Of a stretch of 64,000 nucleotides of DNA, positions 33,853 to 41,185 are shown in pieces (within the stretch, counting starts at the first letter, position 1; the number at the start of each line of letters is the position of its first letter). Position numbers and translations under genes: made by a program. The stretch is from Paenarthrobacter sp. GOM3. GTDB lineage: Bacteria; Actinomycetota; Actinomycetes; Actinomycetales; Micrococcaceae. The stretch spans positions 3,534,001-3,598,000 of the forward strand of contig NZ_CP136562.1 of NCBI RefSeq assembly GCF_018215265.2, in the 5' to 3' direction. The notes under the pieces were generated by a model. It was not told the DNA's origin and did not search any database. It was given only the letters and a program-made list of their open reading frames with translations.

Positions 33853-35215
33853 CCTCACCATGGCCCTCCGCCTCGTCCCTTATCTCGCCCGGAGCAATGG
33901 CAGCAGCGTCCGGGAAACGGGCCTTCGGGACGCCGGGCTGCCCATTCTTGCGTTCGGCACAGTCACTGCACTGCTGCTCACTGTGGCAGGAGGCTCGCAG
34001 GTTTTCTGGTCCTGGACGGACGATATCGCCGGCACCTACCAGGCCTTGGCCGTCGTCGCGATGGTGCTGCTGATCATCCCGCTGCTGACCCTTGGCGCCT
34101 CGGCCGCCCGACTGGCAGCCCGGCGTCGTGATGACCGCTTGGCCTCCTTGCGACTTTTGGGCGCGAACAGCGCCACGGTCGTCTGGATGACGGTCATGGA
34201 GTCCACTGCGCTGGCGGCCGTGGGCGCGCTGGCCGGGGCCGGCCTGTACGCCTGCACCGCCCCGTTCCTGGGGCTGATTCAGTTCCGCGGACAGGCCATA
34301 GGAAGCCACGCGTGGCTCTCCGTGCCCTCCATCCTTGGTTGCGTTCTTGCCGTCTGCGTCCTGGCCGCCGCGAGCGCGGCGCTTGGGCTTCGGAAGGTTG
34401 TGGTGACGCCTTTGGGCGTCAGGACAAGGCAAACGGCCGACGGCGCCCATTGGGTTCGCGGGCTCATCGCGGCTGTTGTTGTGGTCATCGGCGTGGTGGC
34501 GATGGGGATGCTCAGCAGCTTCGGCGCGTTCATCGTGATCATCGCGGTCATGGGTGGCTGCTTTGGCTTGGCTCTGCTGGCGTTGAACCTCATGGGCCCG
34601 TGGATCCTGCGGTTGCGGGCATCGTCGCAGCTCAAGCGCGCCAAACGTCCTGAGCAACTTTTGGCTGCCAGGACTGTGCTCGAAAGCCCTAAGGAATCGT
34701 GGCGGCAAGTTGGGGGCGTCGCGATGACCAGTTTCGTGGGGGTGTTCGTTGGGGTGGGCATGGCCGTCGCGGACACCATGGGCGGCAGTGCCGGCGACGA
34801 AACTGCCTTGCTGGTGCGGGACATCAACACCGGCGTGATGATCACCCTGTTGGGCTCGTTCCTGATGGTGGCGTGTTCCGCGGGCGTGAACCAGGCCGCG
34901 GCGGTGCTCGACCGGGCGCCGATGCTGGTGGCCCTGGACCGGGTAGGCATGCCGCGGAAGCTCATGGTGGCGGCCAGGGTCAAGGCCGTGATGTCGCCGC
35001 TCTTCCTGGTAGCAGGTATTTCGGCGGCAGCGGCGGCCGTCCTGGTCCTCCCGCTCACCGGTGCCGTGTTGTTGACCCAGCCCGTGGTGTTCGTGACCAT
35101 CGGCGGGGTGTTCGCGGCCGGATTCTTGCTGGTCCGCTTGGCCGTCGCAGCGGGGACGGCGCAGATCAGCCAGGTGCTCGCCCGGCCGGAGCGCTACGCG
35201 AGCATGGACTCCTGA
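33845..35215 (+). CDS. FtsX-like ABC transporter permease
   Basis: Membrane partner of the preceding ATPase, 456 residues. It overlaps the ATPase stop by 8 bases, fixing the ATG at 33845. Visible membrane helices include LPILAFGTVTALLLTVAGG, LAVVAMVLLIIPLLTLGASAARLA, the basic coupling motif RRRDDRLASLRLLGANSATVVWMTVMES (the FtsX-type coupling helix), LIAAVVVVIGVVAMGML and several C-terminal helices. A second coupling-helix-like block, PMLVALDRVGMPRKLMVAARVKAVMSPLF, indicates two FtsX-like halves. No large extracellular MacB domain is present, consistent with a small actinobacterial FtsX-type exporter. Confidence 0.88.
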   Translation: MSSLTMALRLVPYLARSNGSSVRETGLRDAGLPILAFGTVTALLLTVAGGSQVFWSWTDDIAGTYQALAVVAMVLLIIPLLTLGASAARLAARRRDDRLASLRLLGANSATVVWMTVMESTALAAVGALAGAGLYACTAPFLGLIQFRGQAIGSHAWLSVPSILGCVLAVCVLAAASAALGLRKVVVTPLGVRTRQTADGAHWVRGLIAAVVVVIGVVAMGMLSSFGAFIVIIAVMGGCFGLALLALNLMGPWILRLRASSQLKRAKRPEQLLAARTVLESPKESWRQVGGVAMTSFVGVFVGVGMAVADTMGGSAGDETALLVRDINTGVMITLLGSFLMVACSAGVNQAAAVLDRAPMLVALDRVGMPRKLMVAARVKAVMSPLFLVAGISAAAAAVLVLPLTGAVLLTQPVVFVTIGGVFAAGFLLVRLAVAAGTAQISQVLARPERYASMDS

Positions 35216-35258
35216 CCCTCCCTCACATCCCTACCGCTTCCCGCCACCCCTCGCTCAC
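35215..35258 (+). repeat. 44-nt intergenic repeat, left copy
   Basis: 42 of 44 bases match the copy at 43398-43441 in the same orientation; the differences are one G/C change near the left end and one A/C change in the right third. The shared core begins ACCCTC and contains CTACCGCTTCCCGCCA and ends CCCTCGCTCAC. It starts at the last base of the permease stop codon. Confidence 0.85.
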
Positions 35259-35286
35259 TCCTTTGAGGGAAGTGAGCGAGGGGTGG
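35244..35286. terminator. Inverted repeat between the convergent permease and LacI genes
   Basis: A 15-bp perfect stem, CCACCCCTCGCTCAC (35244-35258) with GTGAGCGAGGGGTGG (35272-35286), around a 13-nt loop. It lies 29 bp beyond the permease stop and 32 bp beyond the stop of the convergent LacI gene, a suitable place for a bidirectional terminator, although no U-run follows on either strand. The left arm is also the right end of the 44-nt repeat. Confidence 0.5.
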
Positions 35287-35317
35287 GGAGAAGGCAGCGG
35301 GAAGTGAGCTAGGGCTG

Positions 35318-36337
35318 CTAGGGGCAGCCGCAGGATTGCCGCACGATCAGTTCGGTCGGCAGGATGTTGTGCTGCAGTTCCTCACCGCGTCCCTTGCCCA
35401 CAAGGGCACGGACGGCAGCTTCGGCCATGGCTTTGACCGGTTGAGCCACCGTGGTCAATGCCGGCCAGCTGTATTCGGAATCCAGGGAGCCGTCGAATGA
35501 CACCAGCGCCACGTCCTCCGGCACCCTCACGCCCGCCTCGTGAAGCGCACGGAGGATGCCAATCGCTTGCATGTCGTTGCTGGCGAAGATCGCGGTGGGC
35601 CTGTTGGCCATGGCCAGGAACCGCTTGCCGACTTCGTATCCGCCAGGCCGCGAGAAGGGGCCGTGCAGCATGGGACCGTCCGGAAGTCCGGCATCCCGCA
35701 GCGCACCGAGCCAACCAACTTCGCGTCCGTCCAGCTGGTTGCCGGTGTTGGTACCGATGGCCAGGCCGATGTTGGTGTGCCCATGTCCGATGAGGTGGGA
35801 GACGGCCGCCCGTGCACCGGCTTCCAGGTCGACGCCTACGCTGGCGAAACCCGGTGGAGAACCTGCGTTATTCAGCAGGACGAACGGGATTTCCGACGCT
35901 TCCAACTCCGCAACGTCGGGGTCAAACACACAGCTGGCCAGAAATACCCCGTCTACTTGGCGGGCGGCCAGTGTCCGGATGTTCTTGCCCTCCCGGGTGA
36001 GGCTGCCGTCAGAGTTGGTGAGCACCATTCCGAACCCCAGTTCCGAGGCCGCGTCTTCCACCGCGTGTGCCAACTGTGTGAAGAAGGGGTTGGTGTTATC
36101 CGGGACCACGACGCCGATGGTCTCGCTGGAACCCAGCTTCAAGGCCCGGGCGGCAGCGTTCGGCCGATAACCGAGGACACGGATGGCGTCGCGCACCTTG
36201 GCTTCGGTAGCCGGGGCAACATTCTTGGGCCCACCATTCACCACATAACTCACGACGGCGGTACTCACCCCGGCGTACCGGGCCACGTCTTTGCGTGTGA
36301 CCGGGCCGCGCGGGGTTCGTACTGCTGTTGTCGTCAT
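35318..36337 (-). CDS. LacI-family transcription regulator of the alpha-galactoside cluster
   Basis: Repressor-type regulator of 339 residues. N-terminal LacI HTH TRKDVARYAGVSTAVVSYVVNGG with hinge TEAKVRDAIRVLGYRPNAAARALK (about 14-67). The C-terminal sugar-binding domain begins IGVVVPDNTNPFFTQLAHAVED and contains FVLLNNAGSPPGFASVGVD, IFASNDMQAIGILRAL and DVALVSFDGS. It follows the oxidoreductase gene by 13 bp on the same strand and is divergent from the sugar ABC operon. Local control of both is very likely, probably through the three operator-like sites at 37604-37720. The inducer is presumably an alpha-galactoside or galactose. Confidence 0.92.
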   Translation of the reverse strand: MTTTAVRTPRGPVTRKDVARYAGVSTAVVSYVVNGGPKNVAPATEAKVRDAIRVLGYRPNAAARALKLGSSETIGVVVPDNTNPFFTQLAHAVEDAASELGFGMVLTNSDGSLTREGKNIRTLAARQVDGVFLASCVFDPDVAELEASEIPFVLLNNAGSPPGFASVGVDLEAGARAAVSHLIGHGHTNIGLAIGTNTGNQLDGREVGWLGALRDAGLPDGPMLHGPFSRPGGYEVGKRFLAMANRPTAIFASNDMQAIGILRALHEAGVRVPEDVALVSFDGSLDSEYSWPALTTVAQPVKAMAEAAVRALVGKGRGEELQHNILPTELIVRQSCGCP

Positions 36338-36350
36338 GGGTAAATGCTAG

Positions 36351-37550
36351 CTACTCGGTGGGGGCATCACCGAAGTCGCGAATGGGAAGGCGTTCGCCTC
36401 CGCGCAGGGCGGACTCATGGGCAACAATCCCGGGCAGTGTAAAGCGGGCCGCGACCCAGGCGTTGACCGGCGGCAGGGTGCGGTTGTTCACGGCGGTCAC
36501 AAAGTCATCCACCAGGAACTGATGGCTGCCTTCGTGTCCGTTCGGGGCACCGCGGAATTCCTGGGGGAGCCGTGATTGATCATGCACCGGGGCCAGTCCG
36601 GAGATGAAGGCATCGCGCAGTTCAGGTGCCACATCTGCGAGGGATGGGTCATCGGCGGACATGCTGGGCTTGGTTTCCAACAGTTCGGAGACGTCTTCAA
36701 CCGTCGTCTTGTCCTGCCACACGGTGGTTGTGGCGAGCTGCTCGAAGCTGGCGTCCGTGCCGAAGAAGCGGAACCGTGATTCCCGGATGTGGGAGGGGTA
36801 CCCGACGCGGCGCATCTCGTTGGTGCGCATCGCACCGCCGTCGTGCATTTCAAACAGCGCCGTTGCGTTCGAGAAGTCGTTGGAAAACATGCTGACGTCC
36901 TTATCGAAGACGCCATCCCCGCGGTGATCCTTCACACCGATGCAGCTCACGCTGACCGCATGCCCGGGCACCGCCCCAAGAACGCCACCGATTGCGTGGG
37001 TGGGGTACAGCATGGGCGGGTAGCTGGCGGTTTCCTTCCAGCGCTCACCGCCGCTGTACTGGTACGCCTCGTAGAAACCCAGGTCCATGTCGTGGACGTA
37101 GTCACCCTCGGTGTAAAAGATCCGCCCGAATTTGCCGGCCTGGTGCTGTTCGCGGGCAAAGACCGTGGCGGGGTTGTAATAGCTGGTCTCCCCCATGGCA
37201 TAGACGAGCTTCGTCTCACGGACGGCCTCGATGATGCGTGCGATTTCGTCCTCGGAGATAGCCATGGGTACCGCTGAGTAGACGTGCTTCCCGGCCCGCA
37301 GTGCACGCTCCACCAACGGCCCGTGGGTCCACCGCTGCGTGAAGATGGCGACAGCATCGACGTCGGACTCCAGCAACTCTTCAAAGCTGCCTTTGACGCC
37401 ATCCAGACCCCAGCGTTCCTGCGCTGCAGCGGCGCGCTCGGGAAGCTCGTCCACAGCGTAAACGGCGCTGACGCCGGGGTGGAGCTTGAACAGGTGCGCG
37501 AACTGGCTACCGAACTGCCCGACGCCTAGAACTCCGATCGAAAACGTCAT
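36351..37550 (-). CDS. Gfo/Idh/MocA-family oxidoreductase (atypical, EKP lysine absent)
   Basis: NAD(P)-dependent sugar or inositol dehydrogenase family, 399 residues. Rossmann motif GVLGVGQFGSQFAHLF, acidic VYAVDELPERA, and a C-terminal substrate domain. At the position of the usual catalytic Glu-Lys-Pro motif the sequence reads KHVYSAVPMAISEDE, so the catalytic Lys is missing. Later motifs GDYVHDMDLGFYEAYQYSGGERWKE and YPTHAIGGVLGAVPGHAVSV give His and Tyr candidates. It is first in the leftward operon with the LacI gene, so a role in processing a sugar released by the alpha-galactosidase is inferred. The reaction is unknown. ATG at 37550 has AGGAAAGG upstream. Confidence 0.85.
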   Translation of the reverse strand: MTFSIGVLGVGQFGSQFAHLFKLHPGVSAVYAVDELPERAAAAQERWGLDGVKGSFEELLESDVDAVAIFTQRWTHGPLVERALRAGKHVYSAVPMAISEDEIARIIEAVRETKLVYAMGETSYYNPATVFAREQHQAGKFGRIFYTEGDYVHDMDLGFYEAYQYSGGERWKETASYPPMLYPTHAIGGVLGAVPGHAVSVSCIGVKDHRGDGVFDKDVSMFSNDFSNATALFEMHDGGAMRTNEMRRVGYPSHIRESRFRFFGTDASFEQLATTTVWQDKTTVEDVSELLETKPSMSADDPSLADVAPELRDAFISGLAPVHDQSRLPQEFRGAPNGHEGSHQFLVDDFVTAVNNRTLPPVNAWVAARFTLPGIVAHESALRGGERLPIRDFGDAPTE

Positions 37551-37603
37551 TGTTTGCCTTTCCTGAGCCGCCTTCCAGCGGCTGCTTGTGGTGGCCCTTG
37601 CGG

Positions 37604-37617
37604 GATCTACCCGAGTC
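37604..37617. promoter_or_regulatory. Operator-like site 1 (LacI)
   Basis: GATCTACCCGAGTC, the first of three copies of an ATCTAC[AC]CGAGT motif in the divergent spacer, 54 bp in front of the oxidoreductase ATG. Binding by the adjacent LacI regulator is inferred. Confidence 0.55.
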
Positions 37618-37626
37618 TTCCACCGC

Positions 37627-37640
37627 GATCTACACGAGTC
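37627..37640. promoter_or_regulatory. Operator-like site 2 (LacI)
   Basis: GATCTACACGAGTC, differing from site 1 by one base and placed exactly 23 bp further from the oxidoreductase, about two helical turns. Confidence 0.55.
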
Positions 37641-37676
37641 AACAAAGAAAACATTAGCGAACATTTTTCAACAAAT

Positions 37677-37720
37677 TTGCTGATCAGCTATTGCGCTTCC
37701 AAAATCTACTCGTGTAGATT
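37677..37720 (+). promoter_or_regulatory. Predicted sugar-operon promoter with operator-like site 3
   Basis: TTGCTG (37677-37682) and CAAAAT (37700-37705) are 17 bp apart. AATCTACTCGTGTAGATT (37703-37720) overlaps and follows the -10 region: a near-palindrome with 7-bp arms and, on the other strand, the same AATCTACACGAGTAG core as sites 1 and 2. Placement fits direct repression by LacI. A GCTGATCAGC palindrome lies inside the spacer (37679-37688). Confidence 0.55.
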
Positions 37721-37763
37721 CAACGCAGCTTGTTAGACACGTCACAGCCAGGAAAGGTCGACG

Positions 37764-38726
37764 ATGACCACGCTAACCAAACAACCAGGGAGCGCGCCGG
37801 AACGCTCCCGGAAGAACCACGGTTTCAAGAATCAGCCGGGCAAACGCAGCAGGACCGGCCGTCTCGGCGACCTGAAGATCGCCCTATTCTTCATCTTTCC
37901 GGCCGTCATCGGCTTCGTAGCTTTCTTCCTGATCCCCACCATTAGGGGTATCTACCTCAGCTTCACCGAGTACAGCATCCTGGGCGAGCCCACGTGGATC
38001 GGTCTGAAGAATTACACGGCGATCTTCGCCGACGAGCTGTTCTGGAACGCCATGGGCGTCACCCTCCAATACGTCGTCCTCAACATCGGCTTCCAAACGG
38101 TGATCGCGCTGGGCCTGGCACTCCTGATGCACCGGGTGGCTAAATCCACCTTCATCAGGGGCGCGCTCCTGCTCCCGTTCCTCGTGGCCAACGTGATCGT
38201 GGCGCTGCTCTGGTTCTGGATGCTGGACTACCAACTGGGCATCGTCAACGAAATCATGAGCTGGGTTGGCCTCCCCCGCGTTGCCTTCTTCGGCAGCGAG
38301 CAGTGGGCCATTCCCACCATCGCGTTCGTCAATGTCTGGCGGCACATGGGCTACACGGCCCTGCTGATTTTCGCCGGACTGCAATCCATCCCCAACCACC
38401 TCTATGAGGTCGCAAACCTCGACGGCGCGTCTCCCACACGTACGTTCTGGAGCGTCACCATGCCGCTGCTCCGCCCGGTATTGGTGCTGGTGCTGGTGGT
38501 TACCGTGATCGGCTCCTTCCAGGTGTTCGACACCGTGGCCGTCACCACCAATGGAGGACCCGTCAACGCCTCCCGGGTGATCCAGCTGTACATCTACCAA
38601 AAGGCCTTCGGCGAGTCCGACTTCGGGTACGCCTCTGCACTGTCCGTCATCCTGTTCGTCATTCTTGCCCTGGTGGCCTTCGTCCAAATGAAGTTCCTCA
38701 AGGGCAATGAATCGGACCTGGACTAA
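37764..38726 (+). CDS. Carbohydrate ABC transporter permease 1 (MalF/UgpA type)
   Basis: Inner-membrane subunit of a CUT1-family sugar importer, 320 residues with six membrane helices. First helix KIALFFIFPAVIGFVAFFLIPTIRGIYLSF; the EAA coupling motif is in LYEVANLDGASPTRTFWSVTMPLLRPVL (E-A-x3-G-x9-I-x-L-P pattern). The Arg/Lys-rich N-terminus is cytoplasmic. ATG at 37764 follows CAGGAAAGG. First gene of the rightward operon: two permeases, binding protein, alpha-galactosidase. No ATPase is encoded here; a shared MsiK-type ATPase elsewhere is the usual actinobacterial solution. Confidence 0.93.
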   Translation: MTTLTKQPGSAPERSRKNHGFKNQPGKRSRTGRLGDLKIALFFIFPAVIGFVAFFLIPTIRGIYLSFTEYSILGEPTWIGLKNYTAIFADELFWNAMGVTLQYVVLNIGFQTVIALGLALLMHRVAKSTFIRGALLLPFLVANVIVALLWFWMLDYQLGIVNEIMSWVGLPRVAFFGSEQWAIPTIAFVNVWRHMGYTALLIFAGLQSIPNHLYEVANLDGASPTRTFWSVTMPLLRPVLVLVLVVTVIGSFQVFDTVAVTTNGGPVNASRVIQLYIYQKAFGESDFGYASALSVILFVILALVAFVQMKFLKGNESDLD

Positions 38727-38752
38727 TCCGGATCCGGACCAAGGAAACCGCC

Positions 38753-39688
38753 ATGACAACCTCAACCATGCCCCGAAACCACCACAGCCACCGCACCAGC
38801 CCGTCCCACAAGAAGCCGCTCAATTGGCGCCGTGTCGGCGCATGGGTGCTGGTCGCCGCCGCCCTCGCAGTGACCATCGCCCCGTTCCTCTGGATGCTGC
38901 GAACCGCGCTCTCCAGCAACAGTGCGCTGGCGTCCAACGCAGGAAATCTCCTGCCCGCAGATTTCAGCTGGGGTGCCTTCAAGCGCGTTCTCGGGCTGCA
39001 GAGCACAGAGGAAGCGATAGCCGACGGCGGCTCAGGTGCTGCCATCAATTTCTGGCTCTACCTCCGCAACTCCATCATCTTCGCCAGCATCACCACGGCC
39101 GGCCAGGTGTTCTTCAGCGCGATGGCGGCCTATGCCTTCGCCCGCCTGCGCTGGCCGGGCCGGAACAAAGTGTTCGCGGTCTTCCTGACCACCATGATGG
39201 TGCCGCCAATTTTCACGGCGCTGCCCAACTTCCTCATGATCAAGAACCTGGGACTGCTCAACACCATGGCCGGGATGTCCCTGCCATTCCTGTTCATGAC
39301 CCCGTTCGCTATCTTCTTCCTCCGCCAGTTCTTCCTGAGCATGTCCCGTGAGGTGGAGGAAGCAGCAATGCTCGACGGCGCCAAGCACCTTCGCATCTTC
39401 TTCCAGATTGTGCTTCCCAACGCCGCCGCCCCCATCGCCACCCTCGCGCTGCTGACCTTCATAGGCCAGTGGAACGAATACTTCTGGCCTCTGCTGGTGG
39501 GCCAGGACGAGAACGTCCGCGTCCTGACGGTCGGACTCAGCGTCTTCAAGTCCCAATCCCCGCAGGGCGCCCTGGACTGGTCCGGGCTCATGGCCGGAAC
39601 CTTGGTCGCTGCCCTGCCGATCTTCATCCTGTTCATCGCCTTCGGCAAAAAAGTCGTCAACTCCATCGGATTCTCCGGAATCAAATAA
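38753..39688 (+). CDS. Carbohydrate ABC transporter permease 2 (MalG/UgpE type)
   Basis: Second inner-membrane subunit of the sugar importer, 311 residues. Helix WVLVAAALAVTIAPFLWMLRTALS near the N-terminus; the ABC permease fold continues with FAVFLTTMMVPPIFTALPNFLMI and the EAA loop EVEEAAMLDGAKHLRIFFQIVLPNAAAP. TFIGQWNEYFWPLLV is a typical MalG element. It lies 26 bp after permease 1 and 35 bp before the binding-protein gene. Confidence 0.93.
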   Translation: MTTSTMPRNHHSHRTSPSHKKPLNWRRVGAWVLVAAALAVTIAPFLWMLRTALSSNSALASNAGNLLPADFSWGAFKRVLGLQSTEEAIADGGSGAAINFWLYLRNSIIFASITTAGQVFFSAMAAYAFARLRWPGRNKVFAVFLTTMMVPPIFTALPNFLMIKNLGLLNTMAGMSLPFLFMTPFAIFFLRQFFLSMSREVEEAAMLDGAKHLRIFFQIVLPNAAAPIATLALLTFIGQWNEYFWPLLVGQDENVRVLTVGLSVFKSQSPQGALDWSGLMAGTLVAALPIFILFIAFGKKVVNSIGFSGIK

Positions 39689-39723
39689 GCCCCTCCACGT
39701 AAAAACTCCTTGAAAGGTTCCTC

Positions 39724-41064
39724 ATGAAGAAGACCCTCGGTGTCGCCGCTGCTGCCGCCGCCATTGCCTTGACCCTGTCCGCCTGTGGCGGTTCCTCCCT
39801 CCCCTCGTCAGAAGCCAAGGGCGAAATCAACTATTGGCTCTGGGACGCCAACCAGCTTCCCGCCTACCAGCAGTGCGCTGACGACTTCACCAAGGCCAAC
39901 CCTGACATCAAGGTCAAGATCACCCAGCGCGGTTGGGATGATTACTGGACCACGCTGACCAACGGCTTTGTCGCCGGAACCGCCCCCGATGTCTTTACCA
40001 ACCACCTCTCCAAGTACCCCGAGTACGCGGCCAAGAAGCAGCTCCTGCCGCTGGATGAAGCCGTGCAAAAGGACGGCATCAAGCTGGATGCCTACACCAA
40101 GGGGCTCCCCGAGCTTTGGGTTGGCCAAGATGGGAAGCGCTACGGCCTGCCGAAGGACTGGGACACTGTGGGCCTGTTCTACAACAAGGGCATGACGGAC
40201 GCCGCCGGGATCTCCGCGGAGCAGATGGCTTCGCTGGATTGGAACCCGAAGGACGGCGGTTCATATGAGAAAGCCATCGCCCACCTGACCGTGGATAAGA
40301 ACGGCAAGCGCGGCGACGAAAGCGGCTTCGACAAGAACAACGTGGCTACGTACGGTTTGGGCCTGACAGGCAGCGGATCGGGCCAAGGCCAGACGGAGTG
40401 GAGCTTCCTCACGGCAACCACCGGGTGGACCGCCACGGACAAGAACCCTTGGGGCAGCAAGTTCAACTACGACGCCCCCCGCTTCCAGGAGACCATCGCA
40501 TGGTGGGCCGGCCTGGTGGACAAGGGCTTCATGCCAAAGCTCGAGACCACGGTGGGCGCCAGCATGCCCGACAGCTTCGGTGCAGGCAAGGCTGCCATCA
40601 ACACCAACGGCGACTGGCTGATCGGACAATACAAAACCTACAAGGGCATCGAAACCGCCTTCGCGCCCACCCCCAAGGGTCCTGATGGCAAGCGCGCCTC
40701 CATGTTCAACGGTCTGGCCGACTCAGTGTGGGCCGGCACCAAGAACCCCGGCGCAAGCGTGAAGTGGGTTGAATACCTCGGCTCCACCGCGTGCCAGGAT
40801 GTCGTTGCCAGCAAGGCTGTGGTCTTCCCGGCCATCTCCAGCTCCTCCGACATTGCGGCCAAGGCCTTCGCGGACAAAGGGATCGATGTGTCCGCATTCA
40901 CCACCCATGTGAAGGACGGCACCACGTTCCTCTTCCCCATCGCGGACAAGGCAGCCAAGGTTGACGGCATCATGAAGCCGGCCATGGATGCGGTGCTCTC
41001 GGGCAAGAAACCCGCCTCTTCCCTGACCGAGGCCAACAACCAGGTCAACAACCTCTTCAAGTAG
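39724..41064 (+). CDS. Extracellular sugar-binding lipoprotein of the ABC importer
   Basis: Family-1 solute-binding protein of 446 residues. Signal peptide MKKTLGVAAAAAAIALTL with lipobox LSAC (acylated Cys 21), so it is membrane-anchored outside. The mature part shows SBP features: INYWLWDANQLPAYQQCADDFTKANPDIKVKI at the start, GTAPDVFTNHLSKYPEYAAKKQLLPLDEAV, GLPKDWDTVGLFYNKGMTDAAGI, and DSFGAGKAAINTNGDWLIG. The operon suggests melibiose, raffinose or another alpha-galactoside as ligand. It is the third rather than first gene of the operon. A ribosome site TGAAAGG precedes the ATG. Confidence 0.93.
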   Translation: MKKTLGVAAAAAAIALTLSACGGSSLPSSEAKGEINYWLWDANQLPAYQQCADDFTKANPDIKVKITQRGWDDYWTTLTNGFVAGTAPDVFTNHLSKYPEYAAKKQLLPLDEAVQKDGIKLDAYTKGLPELWVGQDGKRYGLPKDWDTVGLFYNKGMTDAAGISAEQMASLDWNPKDGGSYEKAIAHLTVDKNGKRGDESGFDKNNVATYGLGLTGSGSGQGQTEWSFLTATTGWTATDKNPWGSKFNYDAPRFQETIAWWAGLVDKGFMPKLETTVGASMPDSFGAGKAAINTNGDWLIGQYKTYKGIETAFAPTPKGPDGKRASMFNGLADSVWAGTKNPGASVKWVEYLGSTACQDVVASKAVVFPAISSSSDIAAKAFADKGIDVSAFTTHVKDGTTFLFPIADKAAKVDGIMKPAMDAVLSGKKPASSLTEANNQVNNLFK

Positions 41065-41089
41065 CCCGGCCAAACCGGTGCGTAGCTGC

Positions 41090-41117
41090 AGAACATGCCG
41101 TGCGCGCGGCATGTTCT
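41090..41117 (+). terminator. Hairpin between binding protein and alpha-galactosidase genes
   Basis: An 11-bp stem: AGAACATGCCG (41090-41100) with CGGCATGTTCT (41107-41117), loop TGCGCG. It lies 26 bp beyond the binding-protein stop and is followed only by TCAGCT, so partial termination or mRNA stabilisation (raising transport over enzyme expression) is as likely as full termination. Confidence 0.45.
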
Positions 41118-41185
41118 TCAGCTAACCCCCGAACCGGCCCCACCCGTTAGCCCGCACCTCCCGATTCTGAAAGCGATCCATATCC

